From Ramlibacter sp. (GTDB lineage Bacteria > Pseudomonadota > Gammaproteobacteria > Burkholderiales > Burkholderiaceae): a stretch of 6,496 nucleotides of DNA. The notes below the pieces were generated by a model that saw only the letters and a list, made by a program, of their open reading frames with translations, had not been told where the DNA came from and did not search any database. Position numbers and translations under genes: made by a program. Shown here piece after piece: positions 1-5,753 of this stretch. The stretch covers positions 1 through 6,496 of the forward strand of contig JACMQP010000368.1 in assembly GCA_014376915.1 (NCBI GenBank), read 5' to 3'. Within the stretch, counting starts at the first letter, position 1, and each line of letters begins with the position of its first letter.

Positions 1-346
1 CAACATCCTGAATGCCTTGAAGGCCAGGCAGGCCGAAGTCTGGTACTACCGCTTCGACTGGGACAAGCAGCCGGCGCCCTGGAACGACATCTACGGCGCC
101 GCCCACGCCATCGACCTGCCGTTCGTGTTCGGCAATTTCGGGCCTTCGCTGTTCGCCGGCATCATGAACACGACGGCCAACCAGCCGGGGCGGCTGGCGC
201 TATCCGACGCGATGATGCGCAGCATCGGCGCATTCGCGCAGAAGGGCGACCCGAACGACGCATCCCTGGGCGTGACCTGGCCGACTTGGCCGAACAAACT
301 GGTGTTCGACGCCAGCCAGACCGCTAGGCAGATCCGCACGGAATAA
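1..346 (+). CDS. Type-B carboxylesterase/lipase, C-terminal fragment (5' end outside window)
   Basis: This is the last ~114 codons of a gene that enters from the left edge; reading starts at base 2 and ends at TAA 344-346. It looks like the C-terminus of the type-B carboxylesterase (COesterase) alpha/beta-hydrolase family, which hydrolyses carboxylic esters with a Ser-Glu/Asp-His triad. The segment GAAHAIDLPFVFGN (from about base 95) matches the family block around the catalytic histidine; that His codon is at 104-106. It is followed by the usual tail: a helix with LSDAMMRSIGAFAQ, then GDPND, a WP-rich stretch (VTWPTWPNKLVF) and a short polar end. The nucleophile elbow and oxyanion-hole region lie upstream and cannot be seen, so a signal peptide and substrate cannot be judged. 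The gene is convergent with the TRAP operon and is not part of it. Family assignment is fairly secure; the exact esterase is unknown. Confidence 0.82.
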   Translation, partial: NILNALKARQAEVWYYRFDWDKQPAPWNDIYGAAHAIDLPFVFGNFGPSLFAGIMNTTANQPGRLALSDAMMRSIGAFAQKGDPNDASLGVTWPTWPNKLVFDASQTARQIRTE

Positions 347-360
347 CGGCGCCGTGACGT

Positions 361-389
361 CTGGATGCCGGATCAGGCCCGGCGTCCAG
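361..389. terminator. Hairpin between convergent genes, probable bidirectional terminator
   Basis: Bases 361-371 (CTGGATGCCGG) and 379-389 (CCGGCGTCCAG) form an 11-bp stem with one T-G wobble around a 7-base loop. It sits in the 52-bp gap between the stop of the esterase (346) and the stop of the convergent TRAP operon (399). Position and stem strength suggest it ends transcripts from both sides. There is no T-tract on either side, so it is not a textbook intrinsic terminator and may act as a 3'-end stabiliser or with Rho. Confidence 0.55.
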
Positions 390-398
390 CCACGGGCG

Positions 399-893
399 CT
401 AGAAGCTGCGGAACGCCTTCAGTTCCCTGACCAGGCGCTCGAACTGCGCGATCATGCACGGGTCGGCGGCGTAGAAGACCTGGAACTTGCCTTCCAGCGT
501 GCGCAGGTACAGCCGCGGCGCGATCAGCCAGTCGAGGCCCGGCACCCGGATCAGCTTGCCGTAGGCCAGCTCGCGCAGCTCCATCTTCTTGTTCCACACC
601 CAGGTCTGGCGCACCGACTCGGCGTCCAGCCGGGTGACGCTGCGCACGATGCTCCACCAGGTGAACGCCATCAACACCAGTGCGGCGAGGAACCAGCTCA
701 GGATCGACACGACGCCGCCCGACACCTTGCCAGCCAGCCACAGGTTGACGAACCAGCCCGTCGTGCCGGCCAGCAGCACGGTTGCAATCAGCTTGAAGGC
801 AGGCGAGAAGGCCGGACCCTGCATCGGCTGGCCGTCCGGCAGCTCGAAGCGAAAGGACGGGGGCCCCAGCGCCTCGACCGGTGACCCGTTCAC
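399..893 (-). CDS. Small membrane protein with two TM helices and a possible PH-like C-terminal domain; third gene of the TRAP operon
   Basis: A 164-residue protein that I do not recognise by name. It starts at GTG 893-891, which overlaps the dctM stop as GTGA (4 nt), so translation is probably coupled; no good Shine-Dalgarno sequence is seen and the next in-frame ATG is 23 codons later. Order of parts: a short polar, proline-rich N-terminus (1-30); two hydrophobic helices (about 33-53 and 59-80) ending in WW; then a soluble part (84-164) with alternating beta-like segments (RLDAESVRQTWVW, KMELRELAYGKLIRV, RLYLRTLEGKFQVFY) and a final helix (CMIAQFERLVRELKAF). Two TM helices followed by beta strands and one C-terminal helix resembles bacterial PH-domain membrane proteins; that is inference from pattern only. 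It is the last gene of the dctQ-dctM operon, so a role linked to the transporter is possible, but an unrelated passenger gene is equally compatible. Confidence 0.8.
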   Translation of the reverse strand: MNGSPVEALGPPSFRFELPDGQPMQGPAFSPAFKLIATVLLAGTTGWFVNLWLAGKVSGGVVSILSWFLAALVLMAFTWWSIVRSVTRLDAESVRQTWVWNKKMELRELAYGKLIRVPGLDWLIAPRLYLRTLEGKFQVFYAADPCMIAQFERLVRELKAFRSF

Positions 894-2425
894 TTCTTGG
901 GCGCGTCGAACAGCTCGTCGAGCTTCTTCTGCGCGTCGGCGGCGTTGTCGGTGTCGCGCTGGCCCTGCGTCTCGCCCGGTTTGAGGTCGGCCGGCTTGGG
1001 GTCGAGCGACTCGGCTGGCATCTCGATCTTGACGTTGTCGATGTCGATCTTCTCCGCCTTGTCCAGGAACATGGTGACGGTCTGCGGCACGAAGATCACG
1101 ATGACCACCAGCAGCAGCTGCATGATCACCCACGGGATGGCGCCCATGTAGATGTCGTTGGACAGCACCGGCTTGTCGATCCGCTTTTCCTTGAACAGCG
1201 TGTCCGCGATGCCGCGCAGGTAGAACAGCGCGAAGCCGAACGGCGGATGCATGAAGCTGGTCTGCATGTTCACGCACAGCAGCACGCCGAACCACACCAG
1301 GTCGATCCCGAGCTTGTCCGCCACCGGGCCCAGCATCGGCAGGATGATGAAGGCGATCTCGAAGAAGTCGAGGAAGAACGCCAGAAAGAAGATGAAGACG
1401 TTGACGACGATCAGGAAGCCGACCTGGCCGCCCGGCAGTCCCGTGAGCATGTGCTCGACCCAGCGGGCGCCGTCGACGCCCTGGAACACCATGGAAAATA
1501 CGCGCGAACCGATCAGGATGAACACCACCATCGCCGTCAGCCGCATGGTGCCGACCATGGCCTGCCACAGCAGGGTCCAGGACAGGCGGCGGTGGATTGC
1601 CGCCAGCACCAGGGCGCCGACGCAGCCCATGGCGCCGGCTTCGGTCGGTGTCGCAATGGCAGTGTCCATCCAGGGCAGGCCGCCCATCGATCCCAGCACG
1701 GCGAAGATCAGGATGGCCGAAGGGATGATGCCGCGCAGGCACTTCATCCACAGCTTGAAACCGCTCATGGTGCGGGCTTCCTTGGGGATGCCCGGGACGT
1801 GGTGCGGTTTGATGATGCCGAGTGCGAAGGTGTAGAGCGCGAAGATCAGCACCTGCAGGATGGAAGGGCCCCATGCGCCCTTGTACATGTCGCCGACCGA
1901 GCGGCCCAGCTGATCGGCCATCACGATCAGCACGAGGGACGGCGGCACCAGCTGGGTGATCGTGCCCGACGCCGCCAGCACGCCCGTGGTGTAGCGCATG
2001 TTGTAGCCGTAGCGGATCATCACCGGCATCGAAATCAGGGCCATCGCGATCACCTGGCCGGCCACCGTGCCCGTGATGGCACCCAGGATGAAGCCGACGA
2101 TGATCACCGAATACCCCAGGCCGCCGCGCACCGTTCCGAACAGCTGGCCCATGGAATCGAGCATGTCCTCGGCCAGTCCGCACTTTTCCAGGATGGCGCC
2201 CATGAAGGTGAAGAACGGGATGGCCAGCAGCAGGTCGTTGGACAGGATGCCGAACACGTTGAGCGGCAGGTTGGCCATGAAGCTGGCCGGGAACCAGCCC
2301 ATTTCGATGGCGAGGAAACCGCTTGCCAGGCCCAGGGCGGACAGGGAAAAGGCGACCGGAAACCCGATCAGCATGATGAACACGAGCCCGGCAAACATGT
2401 ACGGGGCGAAATTTTCCATTTGCAT
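890..2425 (-). CDS. dctM: TRAP transporter large permease subunit (DctM type, mannitol/chloroaromatic FcbT3-like branch)
   Basis: A 511-residue polytopic inner-membrane protein, the ion-coupled transport subunit of a tripartite ATP-independent periplasmic transporter. These importers use a sodium or proton gradient and a periplasmic binding protein to take up organic acids. Family blocks seen: the N-terminal helix with PVAFSLSALGL (24-34); AIPFFTFMGAILEKCGLAEDM (68-88); GAITGTVAGQVIAMALISMP (115-134) leading into IRYGYN; QLVPPSLVLIVMADQLG (158-174), with the PPS turn; ATPTEAGAMGCVGALV (258-273); and FLDFFEIAFIILPMLGP (351-367) with QTSFMHPPFGFALFYLRG (388-405), typical of the larger FcbT3-like branch. 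It is longer than classical DctM (about 430 residues), because of the region around 205-235 and a charged, non-membrane tail (about 455-511). The ATG at 2425 is preceded by GGAAG (2435-2439) with 9-nt spacing, which favours it over the second ATG two codons later. It follows dctQ by 53 nt and overlaps the next gene by 4 nt. Substrate is not predictable from sequence. Confidence 0.95.
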   Translation of the reverse strand: MQMENFAPYMFAGLVFIMLIGFPVAFSLSALGLASGFLAIEMGWFPASFMANLPLNVFGILSNDLLLAIPFFTFMGAILEKCGLAEDMLDSMGQLFGTVRGGLGYSVIIVGFILGAITGTVAGQVIAMALISMPVMIRYGYNMRYTTGVLAASGTITQLVPPSLVLIVMADQLGRSVGDMYKGAWGPSILQVLIFALYTFALGIIKPHHVPGIPKEARTMSGFKLWMKCLRGIIPSAILIFAVLGSMGGLPWMDTAIATPTEAGAMGCVGALVLAAIHRRLSWTLLWQAMVGTMRLTAMVVFILIGSRVFSMVFQGVDGARWVEHMLTGLPGGQVGFLIVVNVFIFFLAFFLDFFEIAFIILPMLGPVADKLGIDLVWFGVLLCVNMQTSFMHPPFGFALFYLRGIADTLFKEKRIDKPVLSNDIYMGAIPWVIMQLLLVVIVIFVPQTVTMFLDKAEKIDIDNVKIEMPAESLDPKPADLKPGETQGQRDTDNAADAQKKLDELFDAPKK

Positions 2426-2434
2426 GGGGGAGGG

Positions 2435-2439
2435 CTTCC
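2435..2439 (-). promoter_or_regulatory. Ribosome binding site of dctM
   Basis: GGAAG on the minus strand lies 9 nt before the ATG at 2425 and decides between two ATGs two codons apart. The 53-nt dctQ-dctM gap also has a run of seven A on the minus strand (2449-2455) with no hairpin before it, so it does not look like a terminator. Confidence 0.6.
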
Positions 2440-2478
2440 GTTATCTGATTTTTTTCTGCGACTGCCGGGACCGGAAAC

Positions 2479-3018
2479 TCACTGCACGGGTTTCTCGTAG
2501 TGGGTGTCCATCTGGTAGGTGCCCTGGAGGTAGCAGATGCGCTTGACGATCTCGGAGAAGCCCTGCAGGCACATCATCGCGAAGCCCAGCGGCAGCATCA
2601 GCATCGCCGGCCAGCGCACCAGGCCGCCGGCGTTGTTGGACATCTCGTGCATCACGAACATCTTCACCAGCAACGGCCAGCTCAAATACGTCAGTAGCAG
2701 CGTCACCGGCAGCAGGAAGAAGATCAGCCCGAACAGGTCGACGTAGACCGGCTTGTTGCCCTTGAGCTTGCCGTAGACCAGGTCGACCCGCACGTGCTCA
2801 TTGAGCTTGAGCACCACCGGCGCGCCGAGCATCACGATGCCGGCGAACAGGTACCACTGGATTTCGAGCCAGCCGTTGGAGCTGATGTCGAACAGGTAGC
2901 GCACGAACGCGTTGCCGGCGGAGATCATGGCCGTGAGCAGCACCGCCACCGAGGCGATGCGGCCGATCCGTTCGTTGGCCCAGTCGATGGCCAGGGAAAA
3001 TTTCAGGAGTGCTGACAC
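2479..3018 (-). CDS. dctQ: TRAP transporter small permease subunit (DctQ type)
   Basis: A 179-residue membrane protein, the small subunit that pairs with the large permease in TRAP importers and is thought to scaffold it and help dock the binding protein. Four hydrophobic helices can be seen: about 20-41, 51-71, 93-115 and 133-155. The family signature is clear: NAFVRYLF (36-43), WLEIQWYLFAGIVMLG (50-65) and NEHVRVDLVYGKL (73-85), with the conserved Arg40, Glu52 and the HVRVD turn; the C-terminal helix begins VRWPAMLMLPLG. Length is normal for the family. The start is GTG 3018-3016, supported by GGAG (3024-3027) 5 nt upstream; the reading begins with a short cytoplasmic amphipathic stretch as expected. 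It is the first gene of the minus-strand operon and is transcribed away from the SenA-like gene. No binding-protein gene (dctP) precedes it, unlike many TRAP operons. Confidence 0.93.
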   Translation of the reverse strand: MSALLKFSLAIDWANERIGRIASVAVLLTAMISAGNAFVRYLFDISSNGWLEIQWYLFAGIVMLGAPVVLKLNEHVRVDLVYGKLKGNKPVYVDLFGLIFFLLPVTLLLTYLSWPLLVKMFVMHEMSNNAGGLVRWPAMLMLPLGFAMMCLQGFSEIVKRICYLQGTYQMDTHYEKPVQ

Positions 3019-3023
3019 GGGAG

Positions 3024-3027
3024 CTCC
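3024..3027 (-). promoter_or_regulatory. Ribosome binding site of dctQ
   Basis: GGAG on the minus strand, 5 nt before the GTG start at 3018. It lies inside the palindrome GGAGCTCC (3020-3027) and supports the GTG start. Confidence 0.6.
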
Positions 3028-3048
3028 GAATTTGATGGATGGTGCTGG

Positions 3049-3066
3049 CGAGAGCGGGCACTCTCG
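3049..3066. promoter_or_regulatory. Inverted repeat upstream of dctQ, candidate operator or 5' UTR hairpin
   Basis: CGAGAG (3049-3054) and CTCTCG (3061-3066) are perfect 6-bp arms around a 6-base spacer. On the minus strand the repeat is preceded directly by the AT-rich stretch TTAGTATTTAGGGCCTATA (3067-3085), the only AT-rich part of the dctQ upstream region, where a -10 element is likely. No good -35 at 16-18 bp was found, so the promoter is not placed exactly. The repeat would fall at or just after the transcription start, fitting a repressor site or a leader hairpin. Confidence 0.4.
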
Positions 3067-3154
3067 TATAGGCCCTAAATACTAACTGGGGGGCGCTGAA
3101 GGAACGCTGACAAGTCGGCGCGGTGTTTACCCCTAGCCCGGCGCCCAATCCCAT

Positions 3155-3182
3155 CCCGCCAGCCACGGTGGGGCGGGGGGTG
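3155..3182 (+). promoter_or_regulatory. G-rich leader hairpin overlapping the ribosome-binding region of the SenA-like gene
   Basis: CCCGCC (3155-3160) can pair with GGCGGG (3172-3177), and CC/GG pairs inside extend the stem. The 3' arm is part of a run of G (3167-3182) that is the only plausible Shine-Dalgarno region for the ATG at 3194, about 11 nt away. Pairing would hide it, so the leader may limit translation. The G runs could alternatively form a quadruplex. No RNA family is recognised. Confidence 0.3.
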
Positions 3183-3193
3183 AATAATAGGCG

Positions 3194-4456
3194 ATGCCGT
3201 CGCTGACTCCTACCGCCACACCCGCCTCGATCGACACGCCGGACATCGGCCGCGCCGGCCGTGACCTGCTGTCGCTGGCGCTGATGGATGCGCGCAACCA
3301 CACGCTGCACCTGCTGGCCCAGTACGAGCAGGCGCTGGGCGAGGCCAATTTCGCCGTGCCACAGCGGGCCGAGCTGTCGCCGCCGCTCTGGCTGGCCGGC
3401 CACATCGGCTGGTTCGCGGAATTCTGGATCGGCCGCAATCCGCAACGCGGCCTGGGCGCCGCCTGCCCGCTGGACGCCGTGCGCCTGGCGTCGATCGAGC
3501 CGCGAGCTGACGACTGGTTCCACCCCGCGCTGGTGTCGCACGAGGCGCGCTGGCAGCACCAGCTCCAGGTCGCCCCGCTGCGGGCCTGGCTGCTGGAGAC
3601 GCTCGAAGGCACGCTGGAATTGCTGGAGAAGACGCCCGAGACCGACGAGGCGCTGTATTTCTTTCGCGCGGCGCTGTTCCACGAGGACCTGCGCGGCGAG
3701 CAACTGATCGCCATGGCGCAGACGCTGTCGGTGCCGATCAAGCTGGCCCTGCCGGCGGGCCAGCAGTCGCGCGAGCCGCTGCTGGTCCCCGCGTCCACGT
3801 GGTTGCTGGGCGCATCGCCGGGCGGCTTCGTGTTCGACATCGAAAAGTGGGCGCACGACGTCGAGGTGCCGGAGTTCGAGATCGACGCCCAGCCGGCCAC
3901 CTGGTCGCAGTACGTCGAGTTCGTCGACGACGGCGGCTACGACCGGCCCGAGTTCTGGCTGCCCGAAGGCTGGGCCTGGCTGGAGCGCGAGGCCCAGTAC
4001 GAGGGGCGACGCGGCCCGCGCCACGTGGAGCAGATCGGCGTGGCCAGCGGCGCGGTGATGCAGTCGCTGTTCGGCAGGCCGACCCGCATGGGCGCCAGCC
4101 AGGAAGCGATGCACGTGAGCTGGTGGGAAGCCGACGCCTGGGCCCGCTGGGCCGGCCGCCGGTTGCCGACCGAGGTTGAGTGGGAGATGGCGGCGCACGT
4201 GGCGCAGCGGCGAGGCTTTCGCTGGGGCGACGTGCGCGAGTGGACCGCCGGCAGCCTGCGGCCCTGGCCCGGCTTCAGCGCCGACGGCTGGGCGCGGGGC
4301 ACCGACTTCGAGGCGGCGCCGCTGTTCGGCCGGGCCCGGGTGCAGCGGGGCGCGTCGTTCGCCACCCGCGCCCGAATGAAGCATCCGAAGCGACGGGCCT
4401 TCGCGCTGCCCGATCGCGACGACGGCTTCAGCGGCTTTCGCACCTGCGCGCTGTAG
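3194..4456 (+). CDS. senA: EgtB-family non-heme iron enzyme of the selenoneine synthase (SenA) type, with an altered metal-binding motif
   Basis: A 420-residue protein with the two-domain build of EgtB enzymes: an N-terminal DinB-like helical domain (about 20-185) and a C-terminal formylglycine-generating-enzyme (SUMF1)-like domain (about 195-420). EgtB joins hercynine to a thiol; the related SenA joins hercynine to a selenosugar for selenoneine. SenA-type marks are PPLWLAGHIGWFAEFW (63-78), EALYFFRAALFHEDLRGE (152-169), HVSWWEADAWARWAGRRLPT (307-326), a shortened loop running straight from GFRWG into DVREWTA (341-352), and the C-terminus HPKRRAF...GFSGFRTCAL. The metal ligands of EgtB are one His in the first block (here His70) and an HxxxH pair in the second; here the pair reads His163-Arg167. 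Trp of the usual VWEWT is also replaced (Arg348). The ATG is the only sensible start, since the next in-frame ATG (codon 31) is already within the DinB domain. No senB, senC or egtD lies beside it. It may be diverged in function or losing activity; the family is secure, the reaction is not. Confidence 0.85.
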   Translation: MPSLTPTATPASIDTPDIGRAGRDLLSLALMDARNHTLHLLAQYEQALGEANFAVPQRAELSPPLWLAGHIGWFAEFWIGRNPQRGLGAACPLDAVRLASIEPRADDWFHPALVSHEARWQHQLQVAPLRAWLLETLEGTLELLEKTPETDEALYFFRAALFHEDLRGEQLIAMAQTLSVPIKLALPAGQQSREPLLVPASTWLLGASPGGFVFDIEKWAHDVEVPEFEIDAQPATWSQYVEFVDDGGYDRPEFWLPEGWAWLEREAQYEGRRGPRHVEQIGVASGAVMQSLFGRPTRMGASQEAMHVSWWEADAWARWAGRRLPTEVEWEMAAHVAQRRGFRWGDVREWTAGSLRPWPGFSADGWARGTDFEAAPLFGRARVQRGASFATRARMKHPKRRAFALPDRDDGFSGFRTCAL

Positions 4457-4539
4457 CGGCCGTCCCAGGCGGTGCCGGGGGGGCGTTTTGGCGCGCCTCA
4501 ATCACAACCAGCCATGCCCGGCGTCGCCGGCGGCGTGAC

Positions 4540-5667
4540 CTAGCGACTGTTTTTGCGCGGCCGCGCGAAGCGCCACCATGGCAGTTGCCGGCGCAGGCTG
4601 AGCACCGCGCCGCTGCGCAACGCCTCATAGCCGGCCAGTTGCGCCAGCCGCGCCAGCCAGGCGTGGCTGGCGAGCACCTCGCGCAGCGCCAGCATCGGCG
4701 GCTGGTCCAGCGCCGAGCGCAGGCACACCAGGTAATACGCCTCCTGCACCAGCGGCACGAAACCCAGGCCGCGGCTGCGTGCCGCCGCCTCGATTGCGAG
4801 GCCCGCGTCGGCTGCTCCGGAAGCGACGGCCTGGGCGACGGCTGCATGCGACGGCTCGGTGCGGTCCCAGCCGGCGATGCGCGTGGGGTCGGCGCCGGCC
4901 TGCGCCAGCAGTTCCTCCGCGAGCAACCGGGTGCCGGTGCCCAGCGCCCGGTTCACGTAGCGTGCCCGGTGCAGTTCCAGGTCGGCCAGCGTCGCGAGCC
5001 GCAGCGGATTGCCACGCGCCACCACCAGGCCCTGGCTGCGCCGCACGAAACCGATGATCTTGTGCCGGCCCGGCTGCAGCAGTGGCTGGTAGGTGCGCTG
5101 CGCGAGCGTCGGCGCGCCGATGCCGGTTTCGCCGGCCGCCGGCTGCGGCGGCACGTGGAAGCCGGCCAGCACGCAACGCCCCTCGTTCAGCGCGCCGATG
5201 GCGTCGACGCTGCCGGTGAAGCGGATGTCAAGGTGCAGGCGGGCCTGCGCCGCTGCGTGTTCGCGCAATGCCACCAGCGCGTCGTCGTGGCTTGCGTACA
5301 GCGTCAGGACGTGGGCGCTGTCGTCGTACGCCACCGCGAAGGCGCGCTCGAGGTCCGCGTGCAGCGCCTCGATCTGCGGCGCGAGCCGGGCCTGCGCCTG
5401 CTGCTCGGCCCACAACAGTTTGTCGCCGAACTCCGACAGGCGCGCCGGCTGGCCCTTTTCCCACACGATCAGGTTGCGCCCCAACTCGGTTTCCCAGCGT
5501 TTGAGCTCGCCCCACACGTGGCGGTACGACTGGCCCAGCGCCTTGGCCGCGGCGGCGATCGAACCCTGCTGTCGCACCGCCTGCAGCAGCTCCATCAGCG
5601 GATTGCGGATCGCCTGCGCGCCCGGTTCGCGTGCAGCCAGCGCATAGGAAAGCTCGATCGTTTTCAC
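4540..5667 (-). CDS. ModE-type HTH regulator with C-terminal periplasmic-binding-like domain, probable tungstate/molybdate sensor
   Basis: A 375-residue cytoplasmic regulator. The N-terminus (about 20-90) is a winged HTH of the ModE/LysR class: NPLMELLQAVRQQGSIAAAAKALGQSYRHVWGELKRW-type sequence, with the recognition helix around 46-58. The C-terminal part (about 118-345) is a PBP-like domain of the kind joined to ModE-type HTHs (Pfam PBP_like): LTLYASHDDAL (121-131), YVNRALGTGTRLLAEELL (237-254), then TEPSHAAVAQAVASGAADAG (270-289) and GFVPLVQEAYYLV (302-314). This domain resembles molybdate/tungstate-binding proteins and likely senses the oxyanion directly, replacing the TOBE domains of E. 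coli ModE, which are absent. The start is GTG 5667-5665; an in-frame TGA at 5700-5698 leaves no earlier ATG. No strong Shine-Dalgarno is seen. It is divergent from the tupB permease with a candidate operator between them, which supports control of that transporter and of itself. Confidence 0.88.
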   Translation of the reverse strand: MKTIELSYALAAREPGAQAIRNPLMELLQAVRQQGSIAAAAKALGQSYRHVWGELKRWETELGRNLIVWEKGQPARLSEFGDKLLWAEQQAQARLAPQIEALHADLERAFAVAYDDSAHVLTLYASHDDALVALREHAAAQARLHLDIRFTGSVDAIGALNEGRCVLAGFHVPPQPAAGETGIGAPTLAQRTYQPLLQPGRHKIIGFVRRSQGLVVARGNPLRLATLADLELHRARYVNRALGTGTRLLAEELLAQAGADPTRIAGWDRTEPSHAAVAQAVASGAADAGLAIEAAARSRGLGFVPLVQEAYYLVCLRSALDQPPMLALREVLASHAWLARLAQLAGYEALRSGAVLSLRRQLPWWRFARPRKNSR

Positions 5668-5681
5668 GTCGCGGGAGTATG

Positions 5682-5705
5682 CGCTATGCAGGGCCGTTCA
5701 TAGCT
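5682..5705. promoter_or_regulatory. Candidate ModE-like operator in the regulator-tupB divergent region
   Basis: CGCTAT (5682-5687) and ATAGCT (5700-5705) are arms of an inverted repeat separated by 12 bases; the uninterrupted perfect part is GCTATG-N10-CATAGC. From memory, the E. coli ModE site at modA is CGTTAT-N12-ATAACG, so spacing and most half-site bases agree. It lies 15-38 nt upstream of the regulator's start codon and about 50 nt upstream of tupB, where it could control both. On the minus strand it covers the space between a weak -35 (TTGGCG, 5706-5711) and the gene, so autorepression is plausible. Confidence 0.5.
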
Positions 5706-5741
5706 CGCCAATCCCGATGCGCCCGGCCGCGCCGGCCCCTT

Positions 5742-5745
5742 AGGA
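5742..5745 (+). promoter_or_regulatory. Ribosome binding site deciding the tupB start
   Basis: AGGA lies 8 nt before the GTG at 5754. It supports that start over any codon further upstream in the open frame, which runs back into the divergent regulator gene. Confidence 0.6.
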
Positions 5746-5753
5746 TCGGCATC

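Noticed and set aside
894..2183. N-terminal extension of the small membrane protein frame across dctM
   Set aside because: The frame is open upstream only because of high G+C; this part is an out-of-frame shadow of dctM. The real gene starts at the GTG that overlaps the dctM stop.
2449..2455. Run of seven T on the plus strand between dctQ and dctM
   Set aside because: No hairpin precedes it on the strand where it reads as T, and the operon is transcribed on the other strand, so it is not a terminator of the operon.
881..2500. Long open frame on the plus strand (539 codons) opposite dctM
   Set aside because: It is antisense to a clear TRAP large permease; its product is His/Asp/Gln-rich low-complexity sequence typical of the reverse frame of a GC-rich membrane protein gene.
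3094..3110. Direct repeat CGCTGA (3094-3099 and 3105-3110) spaced by 11 bp
   Set aside because: One helical turn apart and upstream of the SenA-like gene, but six-base repeats occur by chance at this base composition and no factor is suggested.
2798..4501. Long minus-strand open frame (567 codons) opposite the SenA-like gene
   Set aside because: Antisense to a clear enzyme gene, Arg/Gly/Pro-rich, running into dctQ in the wrong frame; no recognisable domain.
4457..4539. Terminator between the convergent SenA-like gene and regulator
   Set aside because: Only a short CCGGC-GTC-GCCGG dyad (about 4518-4530) with a 3-base loop and no T-tract; too weak to call.
4180..5703. Plus-strand open frame of 507 codons opposite the regulator
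   Set aside because: Arg/Gln/Ala-rich antisense shadow of the ModE-type regulator and wrong frame of the SenA-like gene.
5631..5753. Longer N-terminus for tupB starting inside the regulator gene
   Set aside because: It would add an Arg-rich stretch unlike the family and cross the regulatory region; the GTG at 5754 has a ribosome binding site at good spacing.
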